Shown: one piece after another, positions 1 through 8,683 of the stretch
Layout of the letters: every line of letters begins with the position of its first letter
How positions within the stretch are numbered: position 1 is the stretch's first letter
Assembly: GCF_900143185.1 (NCBI RefSeq)
Contig: NZ_FSRQ01000004.1
Coordinates: 124,001 to 188,000, forward strand
Origin: Chryseobacterium scophthalmum
Lineage (GTDB): Bacteria; Bacteroidota; Bacteroidia; Flavobacteriales; Weeksellaceae
Reading direction: 5' to 3'
DNA: 64,000 nucleotides
Translations under genes and position numbers: made by a program
Notes under the pieces: generated by a model
The model's input: the letters and a program-made list of their open reading frames with translations, nothing else
Told to the model about the DNA's origin: nothing
The model's database searches: none

Positions 1-76
1 CTTTTACAATGTGTTGCTGTTCTTCGTCATTGATGATTGCTTTTCCGTTATTGATTTCTCCAAAAAAAAGTTTCAT
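1..76 (-). CDS. rsmE: RsmE, 16S rRNA (uracil1498-N3)-methyltransferase, N-terminal fragment
   Basis: The first 25 codons of a leftward gene that continues beyond base 1. The visible residues begin MKLFFGEINNGKAII and go on to DEEQQHIVK, which matches the start of RsmE-type SPOUT methyltransferases, where the first strand is followed by an EExxHxxK segment. RsmE methylates U1498 of 16S rRNA. The gene lies 48 bases downstream of a hypothetical gene and of tsaD on the same strand, so the three may share a transcript. Only the N-terminus is visible, so the call rests on that short match. Confidence 0.7.
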   Translation of the reverse strand, partial: MKLFFGEINNGKAIINDEEQQHIVK

Positions 77-124
77 AAAATGGAATATTTAGAATCTGTC
101 TGAGTTTAATTAAGTTAATATTCT

Positions 125-535
125 TTAAAAAAAGATTTCATTTTCACTTATAAATGCTACTCCGGTTTTTATCGTGGTATAAATATCGCCTTCACAATCT
201 CTGTAAGAACACATGTAGATTTCCTCAATCCAAACATTATTCATAAAAATCATATTCAGATATTCATTTTTTCTTAAATTATTTTTGATGGATAAATAAT
301 CTCCTTCTTTTGGTTCGAAATCAAAACTGAAAACATTTTCAGAATTTATTTTCTCAATAATTTCTTCTTTTATATTTTGAATATATCCAATTTCTGAACT
401 CGCCATTAAATAATCTTCGTCTTCAGATGGTTCTGTCACTTCATTTTTCTCGGTAATGGTTTCTAAAACCCAATAATATTTTGAGTTCTTTTTAGATTGT
501 GTTCCCAGTACTTTTTCTTCTAATAATATCTTCAT
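125..535 (-). CDS. Hypothetical protein, 136 aa
   Basis: An acidic protein with no signal peptide, membrane segment or motif I recognise. Its start codon overlaps the tsaD stop codon by one base (TAATG on the minus strand), which implies translational coupling with tsaD. It sits between tsaD and rsmE, two RNA-modification genes, but nothing in its own sequence ties it to RNA. The middle is rich in Glu, Asp and Ser; the C-terminal half has aromatic and beta-strand-like character. It is probably a small soluble protein of the family Flavobacteriia. No function is proposed. Confidence 0.75.
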   Translation of the reverse strand: MKILLEEKVLGTQSKKNSKYYWVLETITEKNEVTEPSEDEDYLMASSEIGYIQNIKEEIIEKINSENVFSFDFEPKEGDYLSIKNNLRKNEYLNMIFMNNVWIEEIYMCSYRDCEGDIYTTIKTGVAFISENEIFF

Positions 536-1551
536 TATAAATCGTATTTTGAGGTTGCTGTTGTTCTTAAATCTGTAAATTCTCCTCTTTCAAATTTAAG
601 CTGAGCAACCATTGCAATCATTGCTGCGTTATCGGTAGTATATTCAAATTTTGGAATGTAAATATTCCAGCCTAATTTTTCGTGATTGTCCTGCATTACT
701 TTTCTCAATGCTGAATTGGCAGAAACTCCACCGGCAATCGCAACTTCTTTTATGTTTAAATCTTTTGCAGCTTTTTCTAATTTATTCATTAAAATTTCGA
801 TGATACATTTCTGAACCGAGGCGCAAAGATCATTCATATTTTCTTTAATGAAATCAGGGTTTTTCTTGACTTCTTTCTGAATAAAATATAAAACCGAAGT
901 TTTAATTCCGCTAAAAGAATAATCGTAGTTGTCTAATTTAGGTTTATTAAATTTAAAAGCATCAGGATTTCCTTCCTTGGCTAATCTATCAATGATTGGA
1001 CCTGCAGGATAATCTAAATCAAAAATTTTCCCGATTTTATCAAAAGCTTCACCCGCTGCATCATCAATTGTTTTTCCGATAATTTCCATGTCAAAATAAT
1101 CTTTTACCAAGACAATCATCGTATGTCCGCCACTTACGGTTAGACACAAAAACGGGAACTTTGGCGGCACAGGATTTGCATCGTCAATGAAATGCGCTAA
1201 AATATGCGCCTGAAGGTGATTTACTTCTATTAAAGGAACATCTAAACTCATAGCGAGCGACTTAGCAAAAGAAGTTCCTACAAGCAAAGAACCCAAAAGT
1301 CCGGGACCTCTGGTAAAGCCTATGGCTGAAATTGCATTTTGTTGTATATTTGCTTTGAGTATAGATTTTTCAACTACAGGAATAATATTCTGCTGATGGG
1401 CACGAGAAGCCAGCTCTGGAACTACACCACCATATTCTTTGTGGATTTCCTGATTGGCTGCAATGTTTGAAAGAATAGAATTTCCTTTGATAATAGCTGC
1501 TGAAGTGTCATCGCAAGATGATTCGATACCTAAAATTATAGAGTCGCTCAT
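535..1551 (-). CDS. tsaD: TsaD, tRNA threonylcarbamoyladenosine (t6A) transferase subunit
   Basis: TsaD (Kae1/YgjD family) works with TsaB and TsaE to move the threonylcarbamoyl group onto A37 of ANN-decoding tRNAs. From the chosen Met the protein is 338 aa, the normal family length. It opens with ILGIESSCDDTSAA, carries the metal-binding pair H112/H116 in NHLQAHILAH, and has the ASKH-fold phosphate loop GGHTMIV. A longer reading frame begins 14 codons upstream, but the conserved N-terminus starts at 1551. That start lies only four bases from the divergent tamB start. A promoter-like sequence sits inside tamB. The next gene overlaps the stop by one base. Confidence 0.95.
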   Translation of the reverse strand: MSDSIILGIESSCDDTSAAIIKGNSILSNIAANQEIHKEYGGVVPELASRAHQQNIIPVVEKSILKANIQQNAISAIGFTRGPGLLGSLLVGTSFAKSLAMSLDVPLIEVNHLQAHILAHFIDDANPVPPKFPFLCLTVSGGHTMIVLVKDYFDMEIIGKTIDDAAGEAFDKIGKIFDLDYPAGPIIDRLAKEGNPDAFKFNKPKLDNYDYSFSGIKTSVLYFIQKEVKKNPDFIKENMNDLCASVQKCIIEILMNKLEKAAKDLNIKEVAIAGGVSANSALRKVMQDNHEKLGWNIYIPKFEYTTDNAAMIAMVAQLKFERGEFTDLRTTATSKYDL

Positions 1552-1555
1552 AATA

Positions 1556-4500
1556 ATGGCAAAGTTAGAGAATAATAACGAAAATGAGAACAAAAAATCG
1601 GTAGCTGAAAACCTGGGAGATCAGGTACAAAAGACCGTAGAAAATGTTCAGGAGACTGTGAAAGAGGCTTCTGAGCTGGCTTCAGACGCTATAAATCACC
1701 CAATAGATACCGCACAAGAATTTGGTAAACAGGCAGCTAAAGATGTTGTAAGCTATTCTTGGTGGGCAAAACTTTTATTGATTCTTTTCTGGACGCTTCT
1801 TTCAATTATCGTTCTTGTTTTTATTGCAATTAACTTACCGGTTACCAAAAGATGGGCTGCAGATCAGGCTTTACAGATTGTCAACAGAGATTTTAAAGCT
1901 AAAATGTCTACCGAAAGTGTAGAGGTCGATTTCTTTGGAGATGTTACCATTAAAGGTTTAAGGATAAAAGATTATAAAAATCTAGACTTTATTAAAGCAA
2001 GAGAGTTTAAAGCCAATTCCGATTGGTTTTCTTTGGCAACCAATATAGGGAAAAACAATTCTTTAAGTTTTAACGGTTTGACGCTTAATGATGCAGACAT
2101 TAAAGTAATTACGTATAAAGGCGACAGTATTTCAAACTTCATCCGTTTTACACAACTTTTTGACAGCGGTAAAAAGAAAGACCCTAAAAAGCCACCTTTC
2201 CAACTGAACGCACGTTTAGAAATTTTAAATTCAAAAGTTTCTATTGTTAATCAAAATTCTCCGGGAGAACCAGGGAAATGGTTGACAGCGACTAATGTAA
2301 ATCTGATTGCTCCAAAAGTTAAAGTTAATGGCGCAAATATTAATGCCCGAATTGACAATTTTACTTTCATCACCAAAAGATGGGGGAAATCTCATTTTGT
2401 AGAAACTTTTTCTACCGATTTTTCAATGACCGAAGATTTTCTGGCTTTGGGGGATCTTACTTTAAATACCGATCATTCGCTTCTTCAGGGAGATATTAAA
2501 TTTAATTTAAATAAAGGTTCGTGGGCAGATTTTACCAACAAAGTAAAGTGGGACATGAATATGAAACTGGGAAGCCAGATAAGTGGTTATGATATTTCTT
2601 ATTTTGTGACCAACTGGGATAATTTTATTCCATTTAATGCAAGCGGAAAAATGACGGGGCCGTTAAATCATTTTACTTTAGAAAACTTTCTGATCAGAAA
2701 TCCTTCGGTAAATATTGCAACAAAAAAACTGAAAGCCAATCATTTGCTGAAAGGTGATTTCACGATAGAAACTGAAAACCTTTCAGCAGATTTTACGTAT
2801 AAAGATTTGAAAGCAATGATGCCGACTTTCGTTTCCTCAAAGATGAAAAACTTTGCGGATGATTTCGGTAAACTAAAATATAGCGGAACTGCGAAAGTAA
2901 CTCCGAAGCAGGTTTATGTTTCTTCAGGAAATCTGATGACAGGAATCGGACAGGCAAAAATTTCTAATTTTTACTTAACAGATTACAGCTCACCTTTACC
3001 TAAATATAAAGGATACGCCGAAGTTAATGACTTAAATACTTCCGTCATTACCAAAAGCAAAGCAGTTGGTTTGATTTCTGGTAAATTTAATTTAGATGGA
3101 CAAAGTTTTGATGTCAATACAATGCGTCTGAGTACAAAATCTCAAATTTCCAGCATTGAAATCATGAATAAAGAAATCAATAATGTGGTTTTGGATGGTC
3201 TTTTAGATCATAAAAAATACAACGGATTGATTACCGTAAATGACGAACAGGCAAAAGCAACAGTAAAAGGTTTAATAGATTTCAGTACCTCAAGAATTTC
3301 TGCCAATGTAGATGCTGATGTTGCTTATTTAAATATGAATTATTTTACCGACAAAGCTGGAAGTCAGATTGTAAGTGGTAGAGTAAACGGGAAAATGGCA
3401 ATGTCAAATATCAATGATTTGAATTTGGATGTTGAAGCCTCCAATGTAAATTTCGCAACAGCAGATCAAAAATATCATATTCCGAATGCTAAGCTGAAAA
3501 CTTTTGTGGAAGGTGGAAGCCGTTCTATTTTGGTTGATGCTCCGGGCGCAGTAAACGGAAAAATTTCGGGGAAATATAATCTTGCTGATTTGGCAGGAAT
3601 GGTTGAAAATGGTTTAGGGAAAATTTTGGTTGGTCCTGAACCAAGAAAATTATACCGCGGACAAACTTTCGCCATGGATTTTGATGTTGAACAAGGTTTG
3701 GTTGCCTATTTTATGCCGGATTTAAAACTTCCTCAAGGCGCGAAAGTGGAAGGAGAATATGACGGTAATTCAAATAATCTGATCTTAAATCTGGATGCAG
3801 CTTCTCTGAAATACATTATGACAAAAAAGGAGGAGATTACTGAAGCAGATCGTGCTTTGGCAGAAGCAAATCCTGATTATAAAATTGATGATAGAGTAGC
3901 GGTTACAAGAGACAGCGCCATGGTTGACAGTGTGATGGTGAGAATTAATACTGCCAATACTGAACAACAGCTTTATGCAAAAATAAGCAGACTCGAATAC
4001 AATAAAAATATTCTGAAGGATGTAATACTTACTGGCAAAAATGAGAATAATTCAGTTTTAAGAATTGCTACCAATTTTAAACATGGAAGTCCGGAAGATG
4101 AACTGAATGAAACTCTGAAAGATTATGCGATTAATTTTAATCAGTCCACGAATCCTGCAGGAGATTATGTATTCAGATTTGAACCTACTGAAGTCAATTT
4201 AAATAATGTGAAATGGTCAATAGACACAAGTCCGGAGCTCGATCATTATATAAGTTACCGTAGAAAAACATCTGATTTTGAAATTCATAATTTAAAAATT
4301 TATTCAGACGATAGCTCATTACTTGTTAACGAATCTATCTTTAAATCTATTAAAGATTTTTATGTGGATGCGGAAGTTCAGAACTTTGCCATAGAAAAAC
4401 TTTTAGAAATGCAGTCGGGCGGAAATCCTATGGATATTAAAGGTTTGGCCAATGGAAATGTGAAAATCAAGATGGATAAAAACACATTGCAACCTTTGGT

Positions 4501-6349
4501 TGATCTTACTGTAGACAACATCATGATGAATGGCAATGATATGGGAGATGTGACGATTTCTGCAGTCAACGGCTTTTCTCTGAACGTTTACGATGTTGAT
4601 GTAAGAGTTGCTTCAGCGGGAGTAATTGGAAATAATAATCTGCATTTAACAGGAACGGTTAATAACAATACACCATCTCCAACCATTGATTTAACAACAG
4701 AATTAAGAGATTTTGATCTTGCATTTACGCAACAGTTTGTACAAAGTATTTTTGGAAATTTAAGAGGAAAAGCAACGGGTGATCTGAAAATCAACGGTAC
4801 TCTTAAAAATTTAGATTACAGCGGTGATATTGCTTTAAAAGAATTTGGTTTAAAATTATTATTTACAGGAGTTGATTACTCGTTTGATGATACGGTGATT
4901 CCGCTTTCTAAAGGTTTGGCGATTTTAAACAATATTGGAGTTCACGACGGAAGATCAAATTCTTCAGGATCAATTTCGGGGGCGATACAGTTTGAAACTT
5001 TATCTTCAATGGGAGTCAACCTCGTTATGAGAGCCGATAATTTATTAATGCTAAATACAACTCAGAAAGACTATGATCTATTTTGGGGAAGAGTTTACGG
5101 ACAAGGCGATTTATATGTCGACGGACCTGTTTCTGCTTTAAATCTTTCTACTCCAAACATGAAAGCTCTAAATGGAAGTACATTTACTTTCAACTCAAGT
5201 TCTACTTCTAATGTTGAGGAATTTAAAATGTTGAGGTTTTTGAAGGAAGGAAAAGATGGCTTAGTTACTTTAGAAGAAAAGAAAAAGACCGGCGCCAATA
5301 TGAATATCGATTTCAGTTTGGATGTTGATAAAGGTACCACGGTAAACGTTCTGGTAGGTGATGATGTTGGAAATATTACGGTGAAAGGAATGGCGAATAA
5401 TCTGAGATTTCAGATGAGCCGACAAGGAAATATTGCCATGAACGGATCTTATATGGTCGACAGTGGAACTTTTGTGTCTAAAGCGATTCTTAACAGAACT
5501 TTCCAGATTCAGAAAAACAGCAGCATCAGATGGGATGGTGATGCAATGAAGCCAGCTTTGGATATTTCTGCCAATTATGTGAGAATGGTTTCCAATGCTG
5601 GAGATTATTTAAATATGGGACAATTACAGCCAATCAGTGTACTGTTGCAGGCAAATATTACCAATACCTTAAATGATCCTAAAGTTGCATTAAATGTAAC
5701 CGCACTTGATGTTTCGAGTCAGGTGAAAGAAACTTTGGCAGCGAAAATTAATCAAACAGAAGGTGAAAATGTCTTACAGTTTGGTTCTATTTTGTTGCTG
5801 AATATGTTTAATGTAACTAATTCGGGAGGTGGGCTAAATATAGATGCTGCAGGAATTGCGGAATCTTCCGGTTATAATATGCTATTAAAACAATTGGGTT
5901 CTGTTTTGAATACAGTAAGTAACGAATTTCAAATTGATTTGAATTACGTAAAAGGAAACGATCAGTTTTCTAACAGTGGAGACAGAGCAAATGCCGGAGT
6001 AAGTTTTGATTTATCACCAAGAATTACGGTAAAAACAGGTTTGGGAATCCCACTTTCAAGAACAGAAAATACTAGTAACAATTATCTCTCTGGTGAAGGG
6101 TCTGTAGAATATGATATTTCTAAGAAAAACGACGGTACACTGGTCTTGAGAGGTTATTCTAAACCCACCAACATCGGAATGGGTGTAGGAACTGTAGGTA
6201 CTAATGGTTCTGCAAATCAGGCTTATGGTGGTGGTATCGTTTGGAGTAAAAGCTTTAATTCTTTGTTCAAAAAGAAGAAAAAAGACAAAAAGTCAGCTAC
6301 TGACAAAGTTGAAATAAAAACAGATTCTGTAAAATCAAGTGGCAAATAG
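1556..6349 (+). CDS. TamB-like translocation/assembly module protein (DUF490), 1597 aa
   Basis: A very long envelope protein with TamB/AsmA-like architecture. An acidic cytosolic N-terminus of about 65 residues is followed by one hydrophobic anchor (about residues 69-95, beginning WWAKLLLILFW). About 1400 residues of repetitive beta-strand segments come next, then a C-terminal DUF490/TamB domain with the usual glycine-rich strands and a Lys-rich tail. TamB-like proteins bridge inner and outer membranes and are linked to outer-membrane protein assembly or phospholipid transport; here that role is inferred from the family. The in-frame region upstream of 1556 lies inside tsaD and does not look like TamB, so the Met beginning MAKLENNN was chosen. 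No partner tamA-like gene is adjacent. Confidence 0.85.
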   Translation: MAKLENNNENENKKSVAENLGDQVQKTVENVQETVKEASELASDAINHPIDTAQEFGKQAAKDVVSYSWWAKLLLILFWTLLSIIVLVFIAINLPVTKRWAADQALQIVNRDFKAKMSTESVEVDFFGDVTIKGLRIKDYKNLDFIKAREFKANSDWFSLATNIGKNNSLSFNGLTLNDADIKVITYKGDSISNFIRFTQLFDSGKKKDPKKPPFQLNARLEILNSKVSIVNQNSPGEPGKWLTATNVNLIAPKVKVNGANINARIDNFTFITKRWGKSHFVETFSTDFSMTEDFLALGDLTLNTDHSLLQGDIKFNLNKGSWADFTNKVKWDMNMKLGSQISGYDISYFVTNWDNFIPFNASGKMTGPLNHFTLENFLIRNPSVNIATKKLKANHLLKGDFTIETENLSADFTYKDLKAMMPTFVSSKMKNFADDFGKLKYSGTAKVTPKQVYVSSGNLMTGIGQAKISNFYLTDYSSPLPKYKGYAEVNDLNTSVITKSKAVGLISGKFNLDGQSFDVNTMRLSTKSQISSIEIMNKEINNVVLDGLLDHKKYNGLITVNDEQAKATVKGLIDFSTSRISANVDADVAYLNMNYFTDKAGSQIVSGRVNGKMAMSNINDLNLDVEASNVNFATADQKYHIPNAKLKTFVEGGSRSILVDAPGAVNGKISGKYNLADLAGMVENGLGKILVGPEPRKLYRGQTFAMDFDVEQGLVAYFMPDLKLPQGAKVEGEYDGNSNNLILNLDAASLKYIMTKKEEITEADRALAEANPDYKIDDRVAVTRDSAMVDSVMVRINTANTEQQLYAKISRLEYNKNILKDVILTGKNENNSVLRIATNFKHGSPEDELNETLKDYAINFNQSTNPAGDYVFRFEPTEVNLNNVKWSIDTSPELDHYISYRRKTSDFEIHNLKIYSDDSSLLVNESIFKSIKDFYVDAEVQNFAIEKLLEMQSGGNPMDIKGLANGNVKIKMDKNTLQPLVDLTVDNIMMNGNDMGDVTISAVNGFSLNVYDVDVRVASAGVIGNNNLHLTGTVNNNTPSPTIDLTTELRDFDLAFTQQFVQSIFGNLRGKATGDLKINGTLKNLDYSGDIALKEFGLKLLFTGVDYSFDDTVIPLSKGLAILNNIGVHDGRSNSSGSISGAIQFETLSSMGVNLVMRADNLLMLNTTQKDYDLFWGRVYGQGDLYVDGPVSALNLSTPNMKALNGSTFTFNSSSTSNVEEFKMLRFLKEGKDGLVTLEEKKKTGANMNIDFSLDVDKGTTVNVLVGDDVGNITVKGMANNLRFQMSRQGNIAMNGSYMVDSGTFVSKAILNRTFQIQKNSSIRWDGDAMKPALDISANYVRMVSNAGDYLNMGQLQPISVLLQANITNTLNDPKVALNVTALDVSSQVKETLAAKINQTEGENVLQFGSILLLNMFNVTNSGGGLNIDAAGIAESSGYNMLLKQLGSVLNTVSNEFQIDLNYVKGNDQFSNSGDRANAGVSFDLSPRITVKTGLGIPLSRTENTSNNYLSGEGSVEYDISKKNDGTLVLRGYSKPTNIGMGVGTVGTNGSANQAYGGGIVWSKSFNSLFKKKKKDKKSATDKVEIKTDSVKSSGK
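1560..1594 (-). promoter_or_regulatory. Candidate tsaD promoter inside tamB
   Basis: On the minus strand a TTTG at 1591-1594 is followed after 23 bases by TAACTTTG at 1560-1567, which fits the Bacteroidetes -33/-7 pattern. The predicted transcript would begin almost at the tsaD start codon. The whole site lies within the first codons of tamB. Confidence 0.5.
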
Positions 6350-6431
6350 CTGTAAATTTTTAATGATTTTTATCATACGTGTTAATTATTGTTAATATTT
6401 GATATTATTTTTTTAGTTTAATTATTTTTTT

Positions 6432-6439
6432 TAATTTTG
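6432..6439 (+). promoter_or_regulatory. Candidate -7 box for the Lrp-type gene
   Basis: TAATTTTG matches TAnnTTTG and lies 44 bases upstream of the start codon, in a very AT-rich gap. No well-spaced -33 TTTG was found. Confidence 0.4.
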
Positions 6440-6483
6440 TAAAAAATTTATTGATTTTTTAGGAAAAATATAATTTCACTAAT

Positions 6484-6954
6484 ATGAACTATCAACTGGA
6501 CGAAATAGACAAGAAAATTCTTGATTTCTTAGTAGAAAACACAAGAATGCCTTTTACAGAAATTGCTAAGCAGATGGATGTTTCTGCGGGTACAATTCAC
6601 GTAAGAGTGAAGAAAATGGAAGATGCAGGTATTATTTTAGGATCATCTCTTAATCTTGATTATGGTAAACTAGATTACCATTTCACAGCTTTTATCGGAA
6701 TTCTTTTAACAAAATCAAACCGTACGCAAGAGGTTTTGAAAGAGTTAGGAACAATTCCAAACGTTATCGAAGCAAGTGTTATCTCTGGAAAATACAACAT
6801 TTTCTGCAAGGTAAGAGCTAAAAATACAAACGACGCAAAAAGAATCATCTATCAGATTGACGATATTCAGGACGTAATGAGAACTGAATCTATGATCTCT
6901 ATGGAAGAATTCTTAAGCGATAAAAACAGGTTGATCAACGCAATCTCAATTTAA
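6484..6954 (+). CDS. Lrp/AsnC family transcriptional regulator
   Basis: A 156-aa protein with the classic Lrp layout. An N-terminal winged helix-turn-helix (about residues 5-55, starting LDEIDKKILDFL, with recognition-helix region SAGTIHVRVKKME) is followed by a RAM/AsnC ligand-binding domain (about 65-145, containing the GKYNIFCKV strand). Such proteins sense amino acids or related metabolites and bind DNA as octamers or higher assemblies. The effector and targets cannot be told from the sequence. The gene has its own promoter-like box and is followed by a strong hairpin terminator, so it appears to be monocistronic. Confidence 0.92.
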   Translation: MNYQLDEIDKKILDFLVENTRMPFTEIAKQMDVSAGTIHVRVKKMEDAGIILGSSLNLDYGKLDYHFTAFIGILLTKSNRTQEVLKELGTIPNVIEASVISGKYNIFCKVRAKNTNDAKRIIYQIDDIQDVMRTESMISMEEFLSDKNRLINAISI

Positions 6955-6979
6955 TCGAATTTTAGACGATATAAATACT

Positions 6980-7016
6980 AAAGAACTTATGAAATCATTC
7001 ATAAGTTCTTTATTTT
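6980..7016 (+). terminator. Rho-independent terminator after the Lrp gene
   Basis: A perfect 14-bp stem (AAAGAACTTATGAA pairing with TTCATAAGTTCTTT) with the four-base loop ATCA, followed by a T tract. The downstream arm runs directly into a TATTTTTG box. Confidence 0.8.
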
Positions 7017-7018
7017 TG
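7011..7018 (+). promoter_or_regulatory. -7 box TATTTTTG abutting the next gene
   Basis: TATTTTTG ends four bases before the ATG at 7023. If it is used, transcription would start at or next to the start codon, giving a leaderless mRNA. It overlaps the T tract of the preceding terminator, so it could be chance. Confidence 0.35.
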
Positions 7019-7022
7019 CAGT

Positions 7023-7412
7023 ATGGAAAAGGAATATAAAGAATATAGCTATTTTGATGTAGATCCGAAGAAAGGATGGGGTTTTATTTTGGCTTTGGCT
7101 TCTCTGCTTTTGTTTACAGTTATGGGCATGGGAATCGATATTGACGAGTATCTTCAGCATGAGTACCTCAATATACCAAGATGGTATTTCTACGTGATTT
7201 TCACGATCGATGCTTTGATGATTATAAGTCTTGTTCTGATGTTTTTTTACAGAAAAATAGGGATGTTTGCCTTTCCTGTGTTATTGGTTCTTCATTTCCT
7301 GATGCATAATTATTATTTGTCAACTTTCTTATATACGGATGTCACCAATCTTTTCCTTTTTACAGGATTTGGAATGTTGGCAATTATTCCAAAGTGGAAA
7401 TTTTTCAAATAA
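7023..7412 (+). CDS. Small integral membrane protein, 129 aa, unknown function
   Basis: A 129-aa protein with a short charged N-terminus (MEKEYKEYSYFDVDPKKGWG) and four hydrophobic segments at about residues 19-38, 54-75, 80-98 and 105-122. There is no signal peptide cleavage site. I recognise no catalytic motif, and it resembles uncharacterised small membrane proteins common in Chryseobacterium. It stands alone between two terminators. The first Met is the only reasonable start, and a -7-like box lies only four bases before it. Confidence 0.8.
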   Translation: MEKEYKEYSYFDVDPKKGWGFILALASLLLFTVMGMGIDIDEYLQHEYLNIPRWYFYVIFTIDALMIISLVLMFFYRKIGMFAFPVLLVLHFLMHNYYLSTFLYTDVTNLFLFTGFGMLAIIPKWKFFK

Positions 7413-7436
7413 TCTTTTAAAGATATTTTTATAAAT

Positions 7437-7462
7437 AAAAGCCGGCACTCGTCGGCTTTTTT
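7437..7462 (+). terminator. Rho-independent terminator
   Basis: AAAAGCCG pairs with CGGCTTTT around the loop GCACTCGT, followed by T residues. It lies 24 bases after the small membrane protein gene. Confidence 0.8.
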
Positions 7463-7508
7463 AATGTAATCTTATCTTAAATGTATCAAAGAGACTAATG
7501 AATGAATT

Positions 7509-7578
7509 GCTCCGTAGGAGCAAAATCTGTGTAGCAATAGGATAGAATGAATACTTAATATGCGCTCCGTAGGAGCGC
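7509..7578. repeat. Two copies of the GCTCCGTAGGAGC palindrome
   Basis: GCTCCGTAGGAGC at 7509-7521 and an extended copy, GCGCTCC-GTA-GGAGCGC, at 7562-7578. Both lie in the convergent gap between the membrane-protein and transketolase genes. They look like a dispersed REP-type palindrome; the first is followed by a related AAAATCTGTGTAGCAAT tail. Confidence 0.6.
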
Positions 7579-7595
7579 TACCTTTGTAATCAAAT

Positions 7596-7626
7596 AAAAA
7601 AGCATCCAAATTTTGGATGCTTTTCA
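7596..7626 (-). terminator. Terminator of the transketolase genes
   Basis: AAAAGCATCC (7598-7607) pairs with GGATGCTTTT (7615-7624). On the minus strand the stem is followed by a T run. It lies 19 bases beyond the end of the transketolase C-terminal gene. Confidence 0.8.
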
Positions 7627-7644
7627 ATAGTATCGAGGATAATA

Positions 7645-8589
7645 TTATGCTAAAATTCTTTTCACCGCTTCTTTTACAGCAGCAGAGTCAATTTTATATT
7701 TTTTCATTAATTCAGCTGGTGTAGCAGATTCTCCGAAAGTATCGTTAACCGCAACAAATTCCTGTCTTGTAGGTCTTTTTCTTGCCAACATTCCTGCAAC
7801 TGATTCACCTAATCCACCTAAGTAATTATGTTCTTCAGCAGTTACAATTTTACCTGTCTTTTCAACAGATTTTAAGATGATTTCTTCGTCTAAAGGTTTA
7901 ATTGTATGAATGTTGATTACTTCACAAGAAATCCCTTCTTTCTCTAATTCATCTGCAGCAACCAAAGATTCCCAAACTAAGTGACCTGTTGCAACAATCG
8001 TTACATCAGTTCCTTCTTGCAAAAGAATTCCTTTTCCGATTTCGAAAGGCATATCTTCCGGAATGAATACAGGAACAGTTGGTCTACCAAATCTTAAATA
8101 TACAGGACCGTGGTGGTCTGCAATTGCCAATGTTGCAGCTTTTGTCTGGTTGTAGTCACAAGGATTAATTACCGTCATTCCAGGAAGCATTTTCATCATC
8201 CCGATGTCTTCTAAAACCTGGTGTGTTGCTCCGTCTTCTCCTAAAGTAAGACCTGCGTGAGAAGCACAAATTTTTACATTTTTATCTGAATATGCAATTG
8301 ACTGACGAATTTGGTCATACACTCTTGATGTAGAGAAGTTAGCAAAAGTTCCGGTAAAAGGAATTTTTCCCGTGATGCTTAAACCTGCAGCAAGACCCAT
8401 CATATTTGCTTCTGCGATACCAACTTGGTAAAATCTTTCAGGAGCTTTTTCGATGAATTTTTCCATTTTCAAAGAACCGATAAGATCTGCACACAATGCA
8501 ACTACATTTGGGTTTTTATCAGCCAATTCAGCTAAACCAGCCCCAAAACCTGAACGTGTATCTTTTTTTTCTGTATATGTATATTTCAT
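7645..8589 (-). CDS. Transketolase, C-terminal subunit
   Basis: This 314-aa protein holds the pyrimidine-binding and C-terminal domains of transketolase, the thiamine-diphosphate enzyme of the pentose phosphate pathway. The segment YQVGIAEANMMGLAAGLS carries the conserved Glu that activates thiamine diphosphate, and ATHQVLEDIGMM is typical of the pyrimidine domain. It is the second half of a split enzyme: the N-terminal half is encoded immediately upstream on the same strand, 88 bases away. Splitting of this enzyme is common in Flavobacteriia and archaea. The two chains are expected to form an alpha2beta2 complex. The gene ends at a clear terminator. Confidence 0.93.
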   Translation of the reverse strand: MKYTYTEKKDTRSGFGAGLAELADKNPNVVALCADLIGSLKMEKFIEKAPERFYQVGIAEANMMGLAAGLSITGKIPFTGTFANFSTSRVYDQIRQSIAYSDKNVKICASHAGLTLGEDGATHQVLEDIGMMKMLPGMTVINPCDYNQTKAATLAIADHHGPVYLRFGRPTVPVFIPEDMPFEIGKGILLQEGTDVTIVATGHLVWESLVAADELEKEGISCEVINIHTIKPLDEEIILKSVEKTGKIVTAEEHNYLGGLGESVAGMLARKRPTRQEFVAVNDTFGESATPAELMKKYKIDSAAVKEAVKRILA

Positions 8590-8602
8590 GAGAATTTAAA
8601 TT

Positions 8603-8683
8603 TTGATAATTGATAAATGATGTGTGATCAATGATATTGAATCGTATCATTTATCGATGATAATTTATCATTTATAATTAATA
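8603..8683. repeat. AT-rich repeat between the two transketolase genes
   Basis: The 88-base gap is filled by near-repeats of TGATAAATGAT and ATTTATCATT in both orientations (for example TTGATAAATGAT and its complement ATCATTTAT), so the transcript could fold here. It looks like a dispersed low-complexity palindromic repeat and has no coding potential. Confidence 0.5.
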
